Positions 41,476 to 50,800 of a stretch of 64,000 bases of DNA are shown one piece after another. The position numbers and the translations under genes were made by a program. This DNA is from Actinomadura nitritigenes (GTDB lineage Bacteria; Actinomycetota; Actinomycetes; Streptosporangiales; Streptosporangiaceae): NCBI RefSeq assembly GCF_017573545.1, contig NZ_JAGEOK010000036.1:1-64000 (forward strand), given 5' to 3'. The notes below the pieces were generated by a model. That model saw only the letters and a program-made list of their open reading frames with translations, did not search any database and was not told the origin of the DNA. How positions within the stretch are numbered: the first letter of the stretch is position 1; every line of letters begins with the position of its first letter.

Positions 41476-41949
41476 TCAGTCCTTCTTCGGCTGGCGGACG
41501 AACTTGGCGGTGCGGGTGTCGCCGGAGCGCTCGCCGAGCACGAACACCTGTGCGCCGCTGGTCAGCGCGGACAGCGTCGACTTGCCGCCGTCCTTGCGGA
41601 CGCGGGTGTCGCCGTTGGTGGTCCAGGTCCAGGTGGCGCCGTCGGCGCTGCGGACGGTGAGGGTCGTCCCGGAGATGCCGGTGATCTTTCCGCGCTGCCA
41701 GTCGGCGAGGTGGAAGCCGTCCTTGCCGCGGACGGTGGCCTCGCCGTGCACGCCGCGGACGCGGCGGAGGGCGGCCAGGCGCCTGCCGTGGCCGGGGTGC
41801 GCCTTCGGCGCCGCGGTCGTCGCGGAGGGGGAGGGGGACGGGGCGGAGTTCGCGGCGGCGGGGACGGCGAGGTACAGGCCGAGCCCGAGCAGTCCGGCGG
41901 CGCCGGCCCCGGCGGCGATGGTCTTCCTGTTGGTTCGCATGGTGGCCAT
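41476..41949 (-). CDS. Secreted protein with DUF5666-like beta domain
   Basis: This 157-residue protein has an N-terminal signal-like segment (TIAAGAGAAGLLGLGLYLAV, then P-A-A-A-N-S-A cleavage region) and a Ser/Pro/Thr linker. The small beta-rich domain reads GKITGISGTTLTVRSADGAT, WTWTTNGDTRVRKDGGKSTL and GAQVFVLGERSGDTRTAKFV. It resembles the repeated DUF5666 type of exported proteins. Function is unknown. The exact start is uncertain, with ATG 41940 as the alternative, and no strong ribosome-binding site is visible. Confidence 0.75.
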   Translation of the reverse strand: MATMRTNRKTIAAGAGAAGLLGLGLYLAVPAAANSAPSPSPSATTAAPKAHPGHGRRLAALRRVRGVHGEATVRGKDGFHLADWQRGKITGISGTTLTVRSADGATWTWTTNGDTRVRKDGGKSTLSALTSGAQVFVLGERSGDTRTAKFVRQPKKD

Positions 41950-42042
41950 TGAAGCGGGGGCGGCTGGTAGGAGCCCGGCGCGGATCCTGGGAGAACCCTG
42001 GGAATCGGCTGTGCGTCTCCTGCCGGTGCGTCTTCGGACCGC

Positions 42043-42642
42043 TCAGTGGAACGTGCGCACGCCCTTCAGCATCGCGGCGACGAGCTGGACGGCCTGGTCG
42101 CGGGCCTGCGCGGGGTCGGCGGCGTCGGCGATGGTGAGGGCGAGCTCGGTGAGCGCGCCGTACAGGGCGGCGGCCGTGAGGGGCAGCGAGTGGGCGGGGG
42201 CGGCGCCGAGGATCGCGGTGAGGCCGTCCTCCAGGAGGGCGCCGAGGTAGCGCTGGTCCAGCTCGCGCCAGCGCTGCCAGCCGAGCGCGATGGGGCCCTG
42301 GAGCAGGACGATCTGGCGGTAGCCGGGCTCGGCGCAGATGTCGAGGAACGCCCGGATCCCGGCGATGCCGCGGTGCCACGGGTCGCCGCCCGCGCCGGCC
42401 ACCGCGGCGGCGATGCGCTGGGCGGCCTCGTCCTCGTACTCCTCGAAGACGGCCTCGAACAGGCCCTGCTTGCCGTTGAAGTGGTGGTACAGGGCTCCGC
42501 GGGTGAGTCCGGCGGCGCGGACCAGCTCCTCGGCGGAGACGTCGGCGAAGCCGCGCTCGGTGAAGTGGCGGCGCCCGGTGTCGAGGAGGGCCGTCCGGGT
42601 GCTCTCGACGTACTGCTCGCGCCGGCTCTTGACATGCTCCAC
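42043..42642 (-). CDS. TetR-family repressor
   Basis: This 199-residue regulator has the helix-turn-helix FTERGFADVSAEELVRAAGL, TRGALYHHFNGKQGLFEAVF and a C-terminal ligand domain. The start is GTG 42642, preceded by TATACAT with no ribosome-binding site, so a leaderless transcript is likely. A perfect dyad (42656-42674) lies between it and the divergent amine-oxidase gene, which is probably its target. Confidence 0.9.
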   Translation of the reverse strand: MEHVKSRREQYVESTRTALLDTGRRHFTERGFADVSAEELVRAAGLTRGALYHHFNGKQGLFEAVFEEYEDEAAQRIAAAVAGAGGDPWHRGIAGIRAFLDICAEPGYRQIVLLQGPIALGWQRWRELDQRYLGALLEDGLTAILGAAPAHSLPLTAAALYGALTELALTIADAADPAQARDQAVQLVAAMLKGVRTFH

Positions 42643-42655
42643 GCGGCATGTATAA

Positions 42656-42674
42656 CACATACAAGACGTATGTG
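42656..42674. promoter_or_regulatory. Candidate TetR operator
   Basis: CACATAC-AAGAC-GTATGTG is a perfect 7-bp inverted repeat with a 5-nt spacer, between the TetR start (42642) and the amine-oxidase start (42701), in an AT-rich patch. Confidence 0.8.
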
Positions 42675-42700
42675 AGATGCGGTACGTATGGGGAGGCGCC

Positions 42701-44047
42701 ATGGAGGCCGAGGTCGCGATCGTCGGAGCGGGCGCGGCGGGGCTGGTCGCGGCCCGCGACCTGGTCCGGGACGGGCATGACGCCGTCGTCCTGGAGGCCC
42801 GCGACCGGGTCGGCGGGCGCCTGCTGAACGGCGAACTCCCCGGCGGCGAGCCGATCGAGGTCGGCGGCCAGTGGGTCGGGCCCGGGCAGGACGAGGTGCT
42901 CGCGCTGATCCGCGACCTCGGCCTCACCACCTACCCGACGTACGACCAGGGACGGCACATCGCCGAGTTCGGCGGGCGCCGCAGCGAGTACAAGGGACGC
43001 GTTCCGCGCCTCTCCCCGGCCGCGATCCTCGACATCGGCCAGGGCTCCGCACGCCTCGACCGGCTCGCCCGCCGCATCCCGGTGGACGAGCCGTGGGCCG
43101 CCGCGCACGCCGCGCGGCTCGACGGCCGCACCTTCGGCACCTGGATCCGGCGGAACCTGCGCACGCGCGCGGGCCGCTCGTTCATGCGGCTGATCACGCA
43201 GGCGGTGTTCGCGGCGGAGCCGGACGACATGTCCGCGCTGTGGGCGGCCTTCTACGTCGCGTCCGCCGGCGGCCTCGACCCGCTGATCGAGACGACCGGC
43301 GGCGCGCAGCAGGACCGCGTCTCCGGCGGCTCCCAGCGGATCGCGCTCGCCCTGGCCGACGAGCTGGGCGACCGGGTCGTCCTGGACGCGCCCGTCACCG
43401 AGATCGCCTGGACGGACGGTTCCGTCCGGCTCCGCGCGCCCCGCGCGGAGGTGCGGGCCCGGCGCGCCGTCATCGCCGTCCCGCCGCCGCTCGCCGCCCG
43501 CATCCGGTACGCGCCCGGCCTGCCCGGCGACCGCGACCAGCTCGCCCAGCGCCTGCCGATGGGCCGCGTGATCAAGGTGAACGTCGTGTACGGCGAGCCG
43601 TTCTGGCGCGCGGACGGCTTCAGCGGCCAGGCCAACAGCGACCGCCGCGGGTTCGCCGTCGTCTTCGACAACACCCCGGAGAGCGGGTCGCCGGGGGTGC
43701 TCGTCGGGTTCCTGGAGGGACGGCACGCCGACGCCGCCGCGCGGCTCGACCCGGCGTCGCGCCGCGAGCGGGTCCTCGCCGACCTCGCCGGGTACTTCGG
43801 CCCGCGCGCCCGCGACCCGATCGCGTTCATCGAGCGGGACTGGGCGGAGGAGGAGTACTCGCGCGGCTGCTACGGCGCGTTCGCCACGCCCGGCACCCTG
43901 ACGCGGTTCGGTCCCGCCCTGCGCAGGCCCGTCGGGCCGCTGCACTGGGCCGGCACCGAGACCGCCACGCGCTGGGCCGGGTACATGGACGGCGCCGTGG
44001 AGTCCGGCCACCGCGCCGCCCGCGAGGTCGCCGCCGCCCTCACCTGA
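42701..44047 (+). CDS. Flavin-dependent amine oxidase (monoamine oxidase-like)
   Basis: This 448-residue protein has the FAD motif VAIVGAGAAGLVAARDLVRD, then VVLEARDRVGGRLLNGELPG and the G-G-Q-W-V-G-P-G region. The C-terminal FAD contact is PLHWAGTETATRWAGYMDGA, followed by V-E-S-G. These are the hallmarks of flavin monoamine oxidases, which deaminate amines with O2. The covalent-FAD Cys of mammalian enzymes is not obvious. The start is ATG 42701 with GGAGG upstream. It is divergent from a TetR gene with an intervening operator, suggesting amine- or substrate-induced expression. Confidence 0.92.
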   Translation: MEAEVAIVGAGAAGLVAARDLVRDGHDAVVLEARDRVGGRLLNGELPGGEPIEVGGQWVGPGQDEVLALIRDLGLTTYPTYDQGRHIAEFGGRRSEYKGRVPRLSPAAILDIGQGSARLDRLARRIPVDEPWAAAHAARLDGRTFGTWIRRNLRTRAGRSFMRLITQAVFAAEPDDMSALWAAFYVASAGGLDPLIETTGGAQQDRVSGGSQRIALALADELGDRVVLDAPVTEIAWTDGSVRLRAPRAEVRARRAVIAVPPPLAARIRYAPGLPGDRDQLAQRLPMGRVIKVNVVYGEPFWRADGFSGQANSDRRGFAVVFDNTPESGSPGVLVGFLEGRHADAAARLDPASRRERVLADLAGYFGPRARDPIAFIERDWAEEEYSRGCYGAFATPGTLTRFGPALRRPVGPLHWAGTETATRWAGYMDGAVESGHRAAREVAAALT

Positions 44048-44069
44048 GGGATCAGGGCGTGGCGAGGGT

Positions 44070-45908
44070 TCAGGCCGTTTCGGCGAGGGTCTCCAGGACC
44101 TGCTCGCCGTACTTCGCGAGCTTGTTCTCGCCGACGCCGCTCACCTTGCCCAGCTCGGCGAGGGACGACGGCCGCGCCGTCGCGATCTCGCGGAGCGTCG
44201 CGTCGTGGAAGATGACGTAGGCGGGGACGCCCTGCTCCTTGGCGGTGGCGGCGCGCCAGGCGCGGAGCCGCTCGAACAGCGGCGCCGCCTCGGCGGGCAG
44301 CTCGACGGGCGCCTTGCGGTCCTTCGCGGCCTTCGCCGCCTTCGGCGGGGTCCGTTCGGGTTCGCGGCGCATCGGCACCGTGCGCTCGCCGCGCAGCACG
44401 CCCGCGCTCGCCTCGGTCAGGACGAGCGTGCCGTGGTTGCTCTCGACCGCGACGAGGCCCTGCGCCAGCAGCTGCCGGACGACGCCGCGCCACTCCGCCT
44501 CGCGCAGCTCCGTGCCGATGCCGAACGACTTCAGCGCGTCGTGGTCGAACTGGATGACCTTGGCGTTCTTCTTGCCGAGCAGGATGTCGATGATGTGGCC
44601 GGCGCCGAACTTCTGCCGCCGCTCCCGCTCCAGCCGGACGATCACCGAGAGCACCTTCTGCGCCGGGACGGTCGCGTCCCACGTCTCGGGCGGGGACAGG
44701 CACGTGTCGCAGTTGCCGCACGGCTCGCCGGGCTGCCCGAAGTAGTTCAGCAGCTGGACGCGGCGGCACTCGACGGTCTCGCAGAGCGCCAGCATCGCGT
44801 CCAGGTGCAGGGACTGGCGGCGGCGGAACGCGGCGTCGCCCTCCCCGGAGTCGATCATCTTGCGGAGGTTGACGACGTCCTGCAGCCCGTAGGCGAGCCA
44901 GGCCGTGGACGGCAGCCCGTCGCGCCCGGCGCGCCCCGTCTCCTGGTAGTAGCCCTCGACGGACTTGGGCAGGTCGAGGTGCGCGACGAACCGGACGTCC
45001 GGCTTGTCGATGCCCATGCCGAACGCGATCGTCGCGACGATGACGAGGCCGTCCTCGCGCAGGAACCGCGCCTGGTTCGCGGCGCGCGTCCCCGCGTCGA
45101 GGCCCGCGTGGTACGGGAGGGCCTCGATGCCGTTCTCGGTGAGGAACGCGGCGTGCTTCTCGACCGAGTTGCGGGACAGGCAGTACACGATGCCCGCGTC
45201 GCCCTGGTGCTCGGTCTGCAGCAGCCGGAGCAGCTGCCGCTTCGCGTCGGTCTTCGGCTCGATCCGGTACTGGATGTTCGGGCGGTCGAAGCTCGCGACG
45301 AAGTGCCGGGCGTCCTCCAGCCGGAGCCGGGACGCGATCTCGGTGCGGGTCGCCTCCGTCGCGGTCGCGGTCAGCGCGATGCGCGGCACGTCCGGCCAGC
45401 GTTCGTGCAGGCCGGACAGCATCAGGTAGTCGGGCCGGAAGTCGTGCCCCCACTGCGACACGCAGTGCGCCTCGTCGATCGCGAACAGCGCGACGTCGCC
45501 CCGGTCGAGCAGCTCGACCGCCGCCGGGACGCGCAGCCGCTCCGGCGCGAGGTAGAGCAGGTCGAGCTCGCCCGCGAGGAACTGGGCCTCCACGACGCGG
45601 CGCTCGTCGAGGTCCTGCGTGGAGTTGAGGAAGCCGGCGCTGACGCCGAGCGCGCGCAGCGCGTCCACCTGGTCCTGCATGAGCGCGATCAGCGGCGAGA
45701 TCACGACGCCGGTGCCCTTCCGGACCAGCGACGGGATCTGGTAGCACAGCGACTTGCCGCCGCCGGTCGGCATCAGGACGAGGGCGTCCCCGCCCCCGAC
45801 GACGTGCTCGATGATCTCCCGCTGCCCGTCCCGGAACGCGTCGTATCCGAACACGCGCCGCAGCGTGTCCAGTGTCTCCGGGGTCTCGAGGAAGTCGGGG
45901 GAGGCCAT
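44070..45908 (-). CDS. recQ: ATP-dependent DNA helicase RecQ
   Basis: This 612-residue helicase carries motif 0 (GYDAFRDGQREIIEHVV), Walker A MPTGGGKSLCYQIP, D-E-A-H-C (FAIDEAHCVSQWGHDFRPDY), motif III ALTATAT, and motif VI YYQETGRAGRDGLPS. The RecQ zinc ligands are in CETVECRRVQLLNYFG and CGNCDTCLSPPE. An RQC wing and a C-terminal HRDC domain (residues 535-610, LFERLRAWRAATAKEQGVPA) follow. It unwinds DNA in recombination and repair. The gene is convergent with the amine oxidase gene. Confidence 0.96.
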   Translation of the reverse strand: MASPDFLETPETLDTLRRVFGYDAFRDGQREIIEHVVGGGDALVLMPTGGGKSLCYQIPSLVRKGTGVVISPLIALMQDQVDALRALGVSAGFLNSTQDLDERRVVEAQFLAGELDLLYLAPERLRVPAAVELLDRGDVALFAIDEAHCVSQWGHDFRPDYLMLSGLHERWPDVPRIALTATATEATRTEIASRLRLEDARHFVASFDRPNIQYRIEPKTDAKRQLLRLLQTEHQGDAGIVYCLSRNSVEKHAAFLTENGIEALPYHAGLDAGTRAANQARFLREDGLVIVATIAFGMGIDKPDVRFVAHLDLPKSVEGYYQETGRAGRDGLPSTAWLAYGLQDVVNLRKMIDSGEGDAAFRRRQSLHLDAMLALCETVECRRVQLLNYFGQPGEPCGNCDTCLSPPETWDATVPAQKVLSVIVRLERERRQKFGAGHIIDILLGKKNAKVIQFDHDALKSFGIGTELREAEWRGVVRQLLAQGLVAVESNHGTLVLTEASAGVLRGERTVPMRREPERTPPKAAKAAKDRKAPVELPAEAAPLFERLRAWRAATAKEQGVPAYVIFHDATLREIATARPSSLAELGKVSGVGENKLAKYGEQVLETLAETA

Positions 45909-45954
45909 CGGCCCATCCTATGAGCGCCCGCCGACAGCCGTCCCCGGGACGGGT

Positions 45955-46608
45955 TCACAGGGCGGTGAGCAGGGCGGGCGTCAGCTCGTCGAGGTCCTTC
46001 GCGACGTGCGCGGCGAGCGCGAGCGCGTCGTCCGAGGGCGGGTGCGCCTCGCGCGGGACCGCGATCACCGTCATCCCGGCCGCGTGCGCGGAGCGCAGGC
46101 CGTTGCTCGAGTCCTCGACCGCGACGCAGTCCCCGGGCGGGACCCCCAGCTGCGCGGCCACGGCGAGGTAGCCGTCCGGCGCGGGCTTGCCGGCGTCGAC
46201 CTCCTCCGTGGACAGGGTCGCGCGGAACAGCGCGTCCACCCTGAGATGCCCGAGCACCAGGTCGATCAGCGCGGGCGGGGACGAGCTGGCGAGGCCGAGC
46301 GGGCGGAACGCGGCGAGCCGGCGGACGGCGTCCTCGGCGCCCGGCAGCAGCGGCGGCCCCGCCGCGTACCGCTGGGACATCTCGTCGATCACCGCGTAGG
46401 CGACCTCCTCCGCGGTGACGCCGTCGACGAGGTCGGCCGCGATGTAGCGGGCCCACTCCACGGTGCTCATGCCCATGAGGCGCTGCTGCGTGTCGGGCAG
46501 CCACCGCCCGCCGCGGGACGCGACGTAGCCGCGCCGCACCTCCTCCCACACCGGTTCGGAGTCGATCAGCACGCCGTCCAGGTCGAAAACGATGGCCTCC
46601 AAGGGCAT
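45955..46608 (-). CDS. HAD-superfamily phosphatase, beta-phosphoglucomutase-like
   Basis: This 217-residue protein has HAD motif I D-L-D-G-V (EAIVFDLDGVLIDSEPVWEE), motif II LASSSPP, the Lys of motif III in VDAGKPAPDGYL, and motif IV VAVEDSSNGLRSAHAAGM. The cap is of the beta-phosphoglucomutase/phosphoglycolate type. The substrate is a sugar phosphate or similar; not determined. I chose ATG 46608 with GGGAGGA upstream. It is divergent from the membrane-protein gene at 46805. Confidence 0.9.
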   Translation of the reverse strand: MPLEAIVFDLDGVLIDSEPVWEEVRRGYVASRGGRWLPDTQQRLMGMSTVEWARYIAADLVDGVTAEEVAYAVIDEMSQRYAAGPPLLPGAEDAVRRLAAFRPLGLASSSPPALIDLVLGHLRVDALFRATLSTEEVDAGKPAPDGYLAVAAQLGVPPGDCVAVEDSSNGLRSAHAAGMTVIAVPREAHPPSDDALALAAHVAKDLDELTPALLTAL

Positions 46609-46651
46609 GGTTCCTCCCGGGAATCGGCACCGCCTACGGCAACGATCATTA

Positions 46652-46669
46652 CCCACCGCGCTCGGTGGG
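46652..46669. other. Hairpin in divergent promoter region
   Basis: CCCACCG-CGCT-CGGTGGG is a perfect 7-bp inverted repeat 44 nt from the HAD start. It could be an operator or a 5'-leader hairpin of the HAD message. Confidence 0.5.
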
Positions 46670-46687
46670 CAACCTCGGGTCGCCAAT

Positions 46688-46701
46688 CGGACTAAAGCCC
46701 T
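46688..46701. promoter_or_regulatory. Candidate DevR/DosR-like box
   Basis: CGGACTAAAGCCCT matches 11 of 14 positions of GGGACTWWAGTCCC. It sits in the AT-richest part of the divergent region between the HAD gene and the membrane-protein gene. Confidence 0.35.
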
Positions 46702-46804
46702 CTGACCTGGATTTATCCGACGAATTCGACATGATCGGCTTCCCGTCTGGCATGGTGGTGGGCCTCCGAACCCCCTCCGGAGTCACCGCAGAGGAGATCT
46801 GCAC

Positions 46805-47320
46805 ATGGCGTTCATCGGACTGCTCCTGCTCGCCGCGGCCGCCGCGGTCGCCGCCGGGATCATCATGGACAACACCGACCCCTCCCACCTCACCGCCTTC
46901 GGCCAGGCCATCCCCGGCATCCACAACGAGTGGCAGGTCTTCCTCGCCGGCGCGGCCGTCGCCGTCGTCTTCGTCGTCGGCACGATGCTCACCTTCGCCG
47001 GCGCCGGCCGCCTCCTGCGCGCCCGCCGCGACCTGCGCTACCTGCGCGAGGAGCACGAGGAGTCGCTGACCACCCTCGAGATGGAGAAGCGCCGGCTCCA
47101 GCGCGAACTCGCCCGCGCCCGGCAGAACGGCGGCCCCGCGCCGTCGGCGCCCGCTGCCGCGGGTACGCCGCCGCTGTCGCGCCAGGGCGCCGCCGCGCCG
47201 TCCGCCCCCGCCCCCGCCGCGCCCGCCCCCTCGCCTGCCGCGTCCGCGCCGCGCGCCCCCCGTGGCGGACCCCGCTCCCAGGTCTCCGCCCGCTCCCCGT
47301 TCTTCGACCGGGCCGACTGA
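46805..47320 (+). CDS. Two-span membrane protein with coiled-coil and proline-rich tail
   Basis: This 171-residue protein has a hydrophobic helix at 1-21 (AFIGLLLLAAAAAVAAGIIM) and a second near 45-68 (VFLAGAAVAVVFVVGTMLTF). A charged helical stretch follows (RRDLRYLREEHEESLTTLEM, EKRRLQRELARAR), then an Ala/Pro-rich low-complexity tail. The layout recalls LapA-type or envelope stress membrane proteins, but no family can be asserted. ATG 46805 has GAGGAGA upstream. Confidence 0.78.
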   Translation: MAFIGLLLLAAAAAVAAGIIMDNTDPSHLTAFGQAIPGIHNEWQVFLAGAAVAVVFVVGTMLTFAGAGRLLRARRDLRYLREEHEESLTTLEMEKRRLQRELARARQNGGPAPSAPAAAGTPPLSRQGAAAPSAPAPAAPAPSPAASAPRAPRGGPRSQVSARSPFFDRAD

Positions 47321-47429
47321 CGCCCGTCCGCCGGGCCGACCCCGGTCGTTCCGGATGATGAGCCGCACCGGTGGCGAATCGCCGCGCAGAGGGATGAATT
47401 TCGCGACCTTCCCCTACGATCCTCGTGGT

Positions 47430-47822
47430 GTGCGCATCCTCATCAAGGTCGTCATCACCGCGATCGCCCTCTGGGCCGCCACCGCGCTGATCGACGGCAT
47501 CACGCTCACCGGCCGGGACACCGCCCACCGCGCGCTGACACTGCTCTGCGTCGCGGTCATCTTCGGCCTGGTCAACGCCGTCATCAAGCCGATCGTGAAG
47601 ACGCTCGGCTGTGCCTTCTACATCCTCACCCTCGGCCTCATCGGCCTCGTCGTGAACGGCCTGCTGCTCTGGCTGACCAGCGCCGTCGCCGGCCGCCTCG
47701 ACCTGCCGTTCCACGTCAGCGGGTTCTGGCCCGCCTTCTGGGGCGCGATCGTCGTCGGCGTCGTCGGCTGGCTCCTGCACGTCCTCGTCCCCGGCGACGA
47801 CGATGACGACGACCGGGACTGA
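47430..47822 (+). CDS. Phage-holin-like family integral membrane protein (PF04020 type)
   Basis: This 130-residue protein has about four hydrophobic spans: ILIKVVITAIALWAATALID, TLLCVAVIFGLVNAVIKPIV, FYILTLGLIGLVVNGLLLWL and FWPAFWGAIVVGVVGWLLHV. It ends in an acidic D-rich tail. The NAVIKPIVK segment is characteristic of the widespread phage-holin family IV/YvlD proteins, chromosomal membrane proteins of uncertain role. GTG 47430 follows TACGAT by 9 nt without a ribosome-binding site, suggesting leaderless translation. Confidence 0.82.
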   Translation: MRILIKVVITAIALWAATALIDGITLTGRDTAHRALTLLCVAVIFGLVNAVIKPIVKTLGCAFYILTLGLIGLVVNGLLLWLTSAVAGRLDLPFHVSGFWPAFWGAIVVGVVGWLLHVLVPGDDDDDDRD

Positions 47823-50800
47823 CTAGCCTCCGTCCTCCACCAGCCGGGGTGCGGCGACCGCGCAGCGCGCGAACGTCCCGTGCCCCGGCTGCTCGTCGCC
47901 GGGTGGGCCCACGAGGATCCAGCGGGCCGCCCTGACGGCGCCGACCAGGAAGTCCGCGTCGTCGAGCACGCCCACCGCGACCAGCGCGCCGAACCGCTCG
48001 CCCGGCACCGCCGCCCCCACGCCCACCGGTGTCCCGACCACCAGGTCCGCGGCGGGCAGCAGCGCGGCGCCGTCCGCCTCGCCGCCCCCCAGGAGCCCGC
48101 CCAGCTCCTCGATCCGGGCCATCGCCGCCCGCCGGTGCTCCCCGAACACCTCGGGATCGTCCGCCGGGTCCGCCCCGAACACCTCCCGGACCTTCTCCCG
48201 CGACCGCGCCTCCGTCTCCGTCGCCGCCTGCACGTCGGCCTCGGCGGCGGCCGTCTCCGCCTGGCCCTCCGCGCCGCGCCGGTCGAGCTCCGCCCGGCCC
48301 TCCGCGGCGCGCGCCACCGCCGCCTCCGTGTCCGCGCGCGCCCGTTCCATCGCCGCGAGAGCCTCCTCCCGGCCCGTCCGCGCGGCCTCCACCCGCTCCT
48401 CGATCGCCCGCGCCGCCTGCTGCGCGGCCCGCGCCTCCAGGCCCGCCTGCGTCGCCCGGTCCACCGCCTCCGCCGCGCGCCGCGCCTGCTCCTGGTGCTC
48501 CGCGCCCGCCGTCTCCCGCTCCGTCGCCAGCCACGCCAGCTCCGTCGTCAGCCGCTCCTGCGCCTCCCGCGCCGTCGCCAGCCGCGGCCCGCTCTCCGCC
48601 ACGAACGTCGCGAGGCCCTGCCGGTGCGCCTCCGCCCGCTCCGCAGCGTCCTTCGCCTCCTGCGCGCGCTTGGCCGCCTCGTCGGCCTCCCGTGCCCGCG
48701 CCCGTACCTCCGCCCGGACGCTCCGCAGGTTCGACGGCGGCGCCGCCACATGCAGCCGCTGCGTCAGCGTCATCTTCCGCCGCACCGCCGCCAGCGCCGA
48801 CTCCGCCGACACCAGCCGGTAGTAGGCCGCGTGCCCCTCCGCCGACGCGTCGGCGTCCACGGCGGCCAGCCTGTCCGCCTCCTCCATCGCCGCCGGCAGC
48901 GCCGCCTGCGCGCGCGCCAGCTCATCCTTCAGCGACGCCTCCACCTGCTGTGCGTCCCGCAACTCGTTCTGCGCCTCATGGGCCCGCTGTTCCAGCTGCA
49001 TGCACCGCGCGAACGCCTCGTCCGCCACCCGCGTCAGCTCGCTCGCCTCGACGCCCGCCGCGTCCGCGATCGCCTGCAACCGCTCCGCCTCCGCGCGCGG
49101 GCCGGCCAGTTCCTCCTCCGCCTCCCGCTGGACCACGACCAGCCGTTCCGCCTCGGCCTCCGCCTCGGCGGCCCGCTCCTCCGCGCTCTGCGCCCCGTCC
49201 CGCGCCTCCTCGATCGCGCTGGCCAGGCGCGCCAGCTCCGCGTCCAGCGCCTCCTTCCGCGCGGCCGCGTCCGCCCGCACCGCCGCCAGCGCCTCCACGT
49301 CCCGGGGCCACTGCTCCAGCAGCATCAACCCGCGCCGCAGCGCGCCCGCCTCGGCCCGCCACGCCCGCGGCCACCCCTCGCCGGCGGCCCGCAACGCGGC
49401 CCCCACCGCCCCCGCCTCCGCGGCCTCCGACGCGCCCTCCATGCGCTCATAGACCTCATCGGCCTGCCCGGACAGCGCCGAGCCGTCCTCCGCCGGTGCC
49501 GCACCCTCCGAGTGCGCGCCGGTCTCCCAGACCACATCTTCGGGCGCATCGCTCAGCGTCGCCTCTGCGGCTCCTCCTCCGGTCGGGACGTCAGGACGCG
49601 CCCCGGCCTCGCCGTGCTGGGCTTCCGCCGGCGCCGCGCCAGGGCTCCCCTCCTCGGCCGCCTGGACGGGGAGGGCCAGGGTCTCCGTGGAGTCCGGGGC
49701 ACTCGCACCACCGGACGGGACTCCAGCGTCGTCGCCCGGTCGTCCGGGCAGCGCATGGGCCGCCGTCGCCTCCGCCGAGATCGGGACGTCCGCGCTCGCG
49801 CCGGGTTCGGGACGTTCGGGCACTGCGGGCTGCTCGCCGTCCGCCAAGGGGCCGGGAAGCGCCTCCGCGCGCGTCGCGTCCGCGCTGGACTGGAGGTCGT
49901 CTTCTGCGAGGGCGGGCAGCGGTTCGGCTCGCGTCGCGTCCGCGGCGCCCGCCTCGGGCATGCCGTCAGCGAGCGCGCCGGGGAGGGGCTCAGCGCGCGT
50001 CACTCCCGCGCCGGGGTCGGGGAGGCCGGTCACCGGCTTGAACTCGACGGTCCCGTGGGAGCCGAAGTCGTCTCGGACCGGCGCCGCGGTGGCCTCCTCC
50101 TGCGGCTGGACGGCCTCGGGGGCGGTGGGCTCCGCTGGGACGGTGGGCTCCGCTGAGGTGGCGGCGGGCGGTTCGTCGGGGAGCGTCGGAAGCTTGAGGG
50201 TCTCGTCGGACCCGGCGGGCCGGACGGGAGCCGGAGCGGGCGGCGCGGACGGGGGCACGGACGGCGGCACGGACGGCGCGGGCGGCACGGACGGCGGCGC
50301 GGACGGCGGCGCGGGCGGCCGGGGCGGCTGGGTCTCGATGAGGAGGGTGAGGATCTCCGGGGCCTCCTGGACGGCGTCGAGGAGCTCGGCGGCCTTCTCG
50401 GGGGTGGGGGCGAGCAGCAGGGTGCGCTCGCCGGCGGCCTTGAGGTCCGCGATGAGGGCCCGGACGCTCTCCGCCTCGTCCCCCGTCCGGACGAGGCGTA
50501 CCGCACCGGTCTCTTCAAGGGCGCCCGGCTCTTCGAGGGTGCCGGGGGCGACGAGGAGGCGGGCAAGGGTCTCCCAGTCGCCGGCGACGCGTCCGCCCCG
50601 GAGGGCCCGGAGCGCGTCGAGCTGGGCCGTCCAGCCGAGCGCGTCGTCCTCGAGCCCTGACTGGAGATGCTCGTACTTCTCCGCCAGTGGCGCGTAGACG
50701 TTCTCGACGAGTTCGGGACCGCCCCAGGAGACCTCCTCCACGCCGAGGGCCGGCGTCTCCTCCGCCGGGGCCTCGGTCAGCGGCAGCGTCTCCAGGTCTG

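Noticed and set aside
47880..50156. 758-residue plus-strand frame opposite the coiled-coil gene
   Set aside because: Arg/Leu/Pro-rich shadow; the minus-strand product has coherent heptads and plausible composition.
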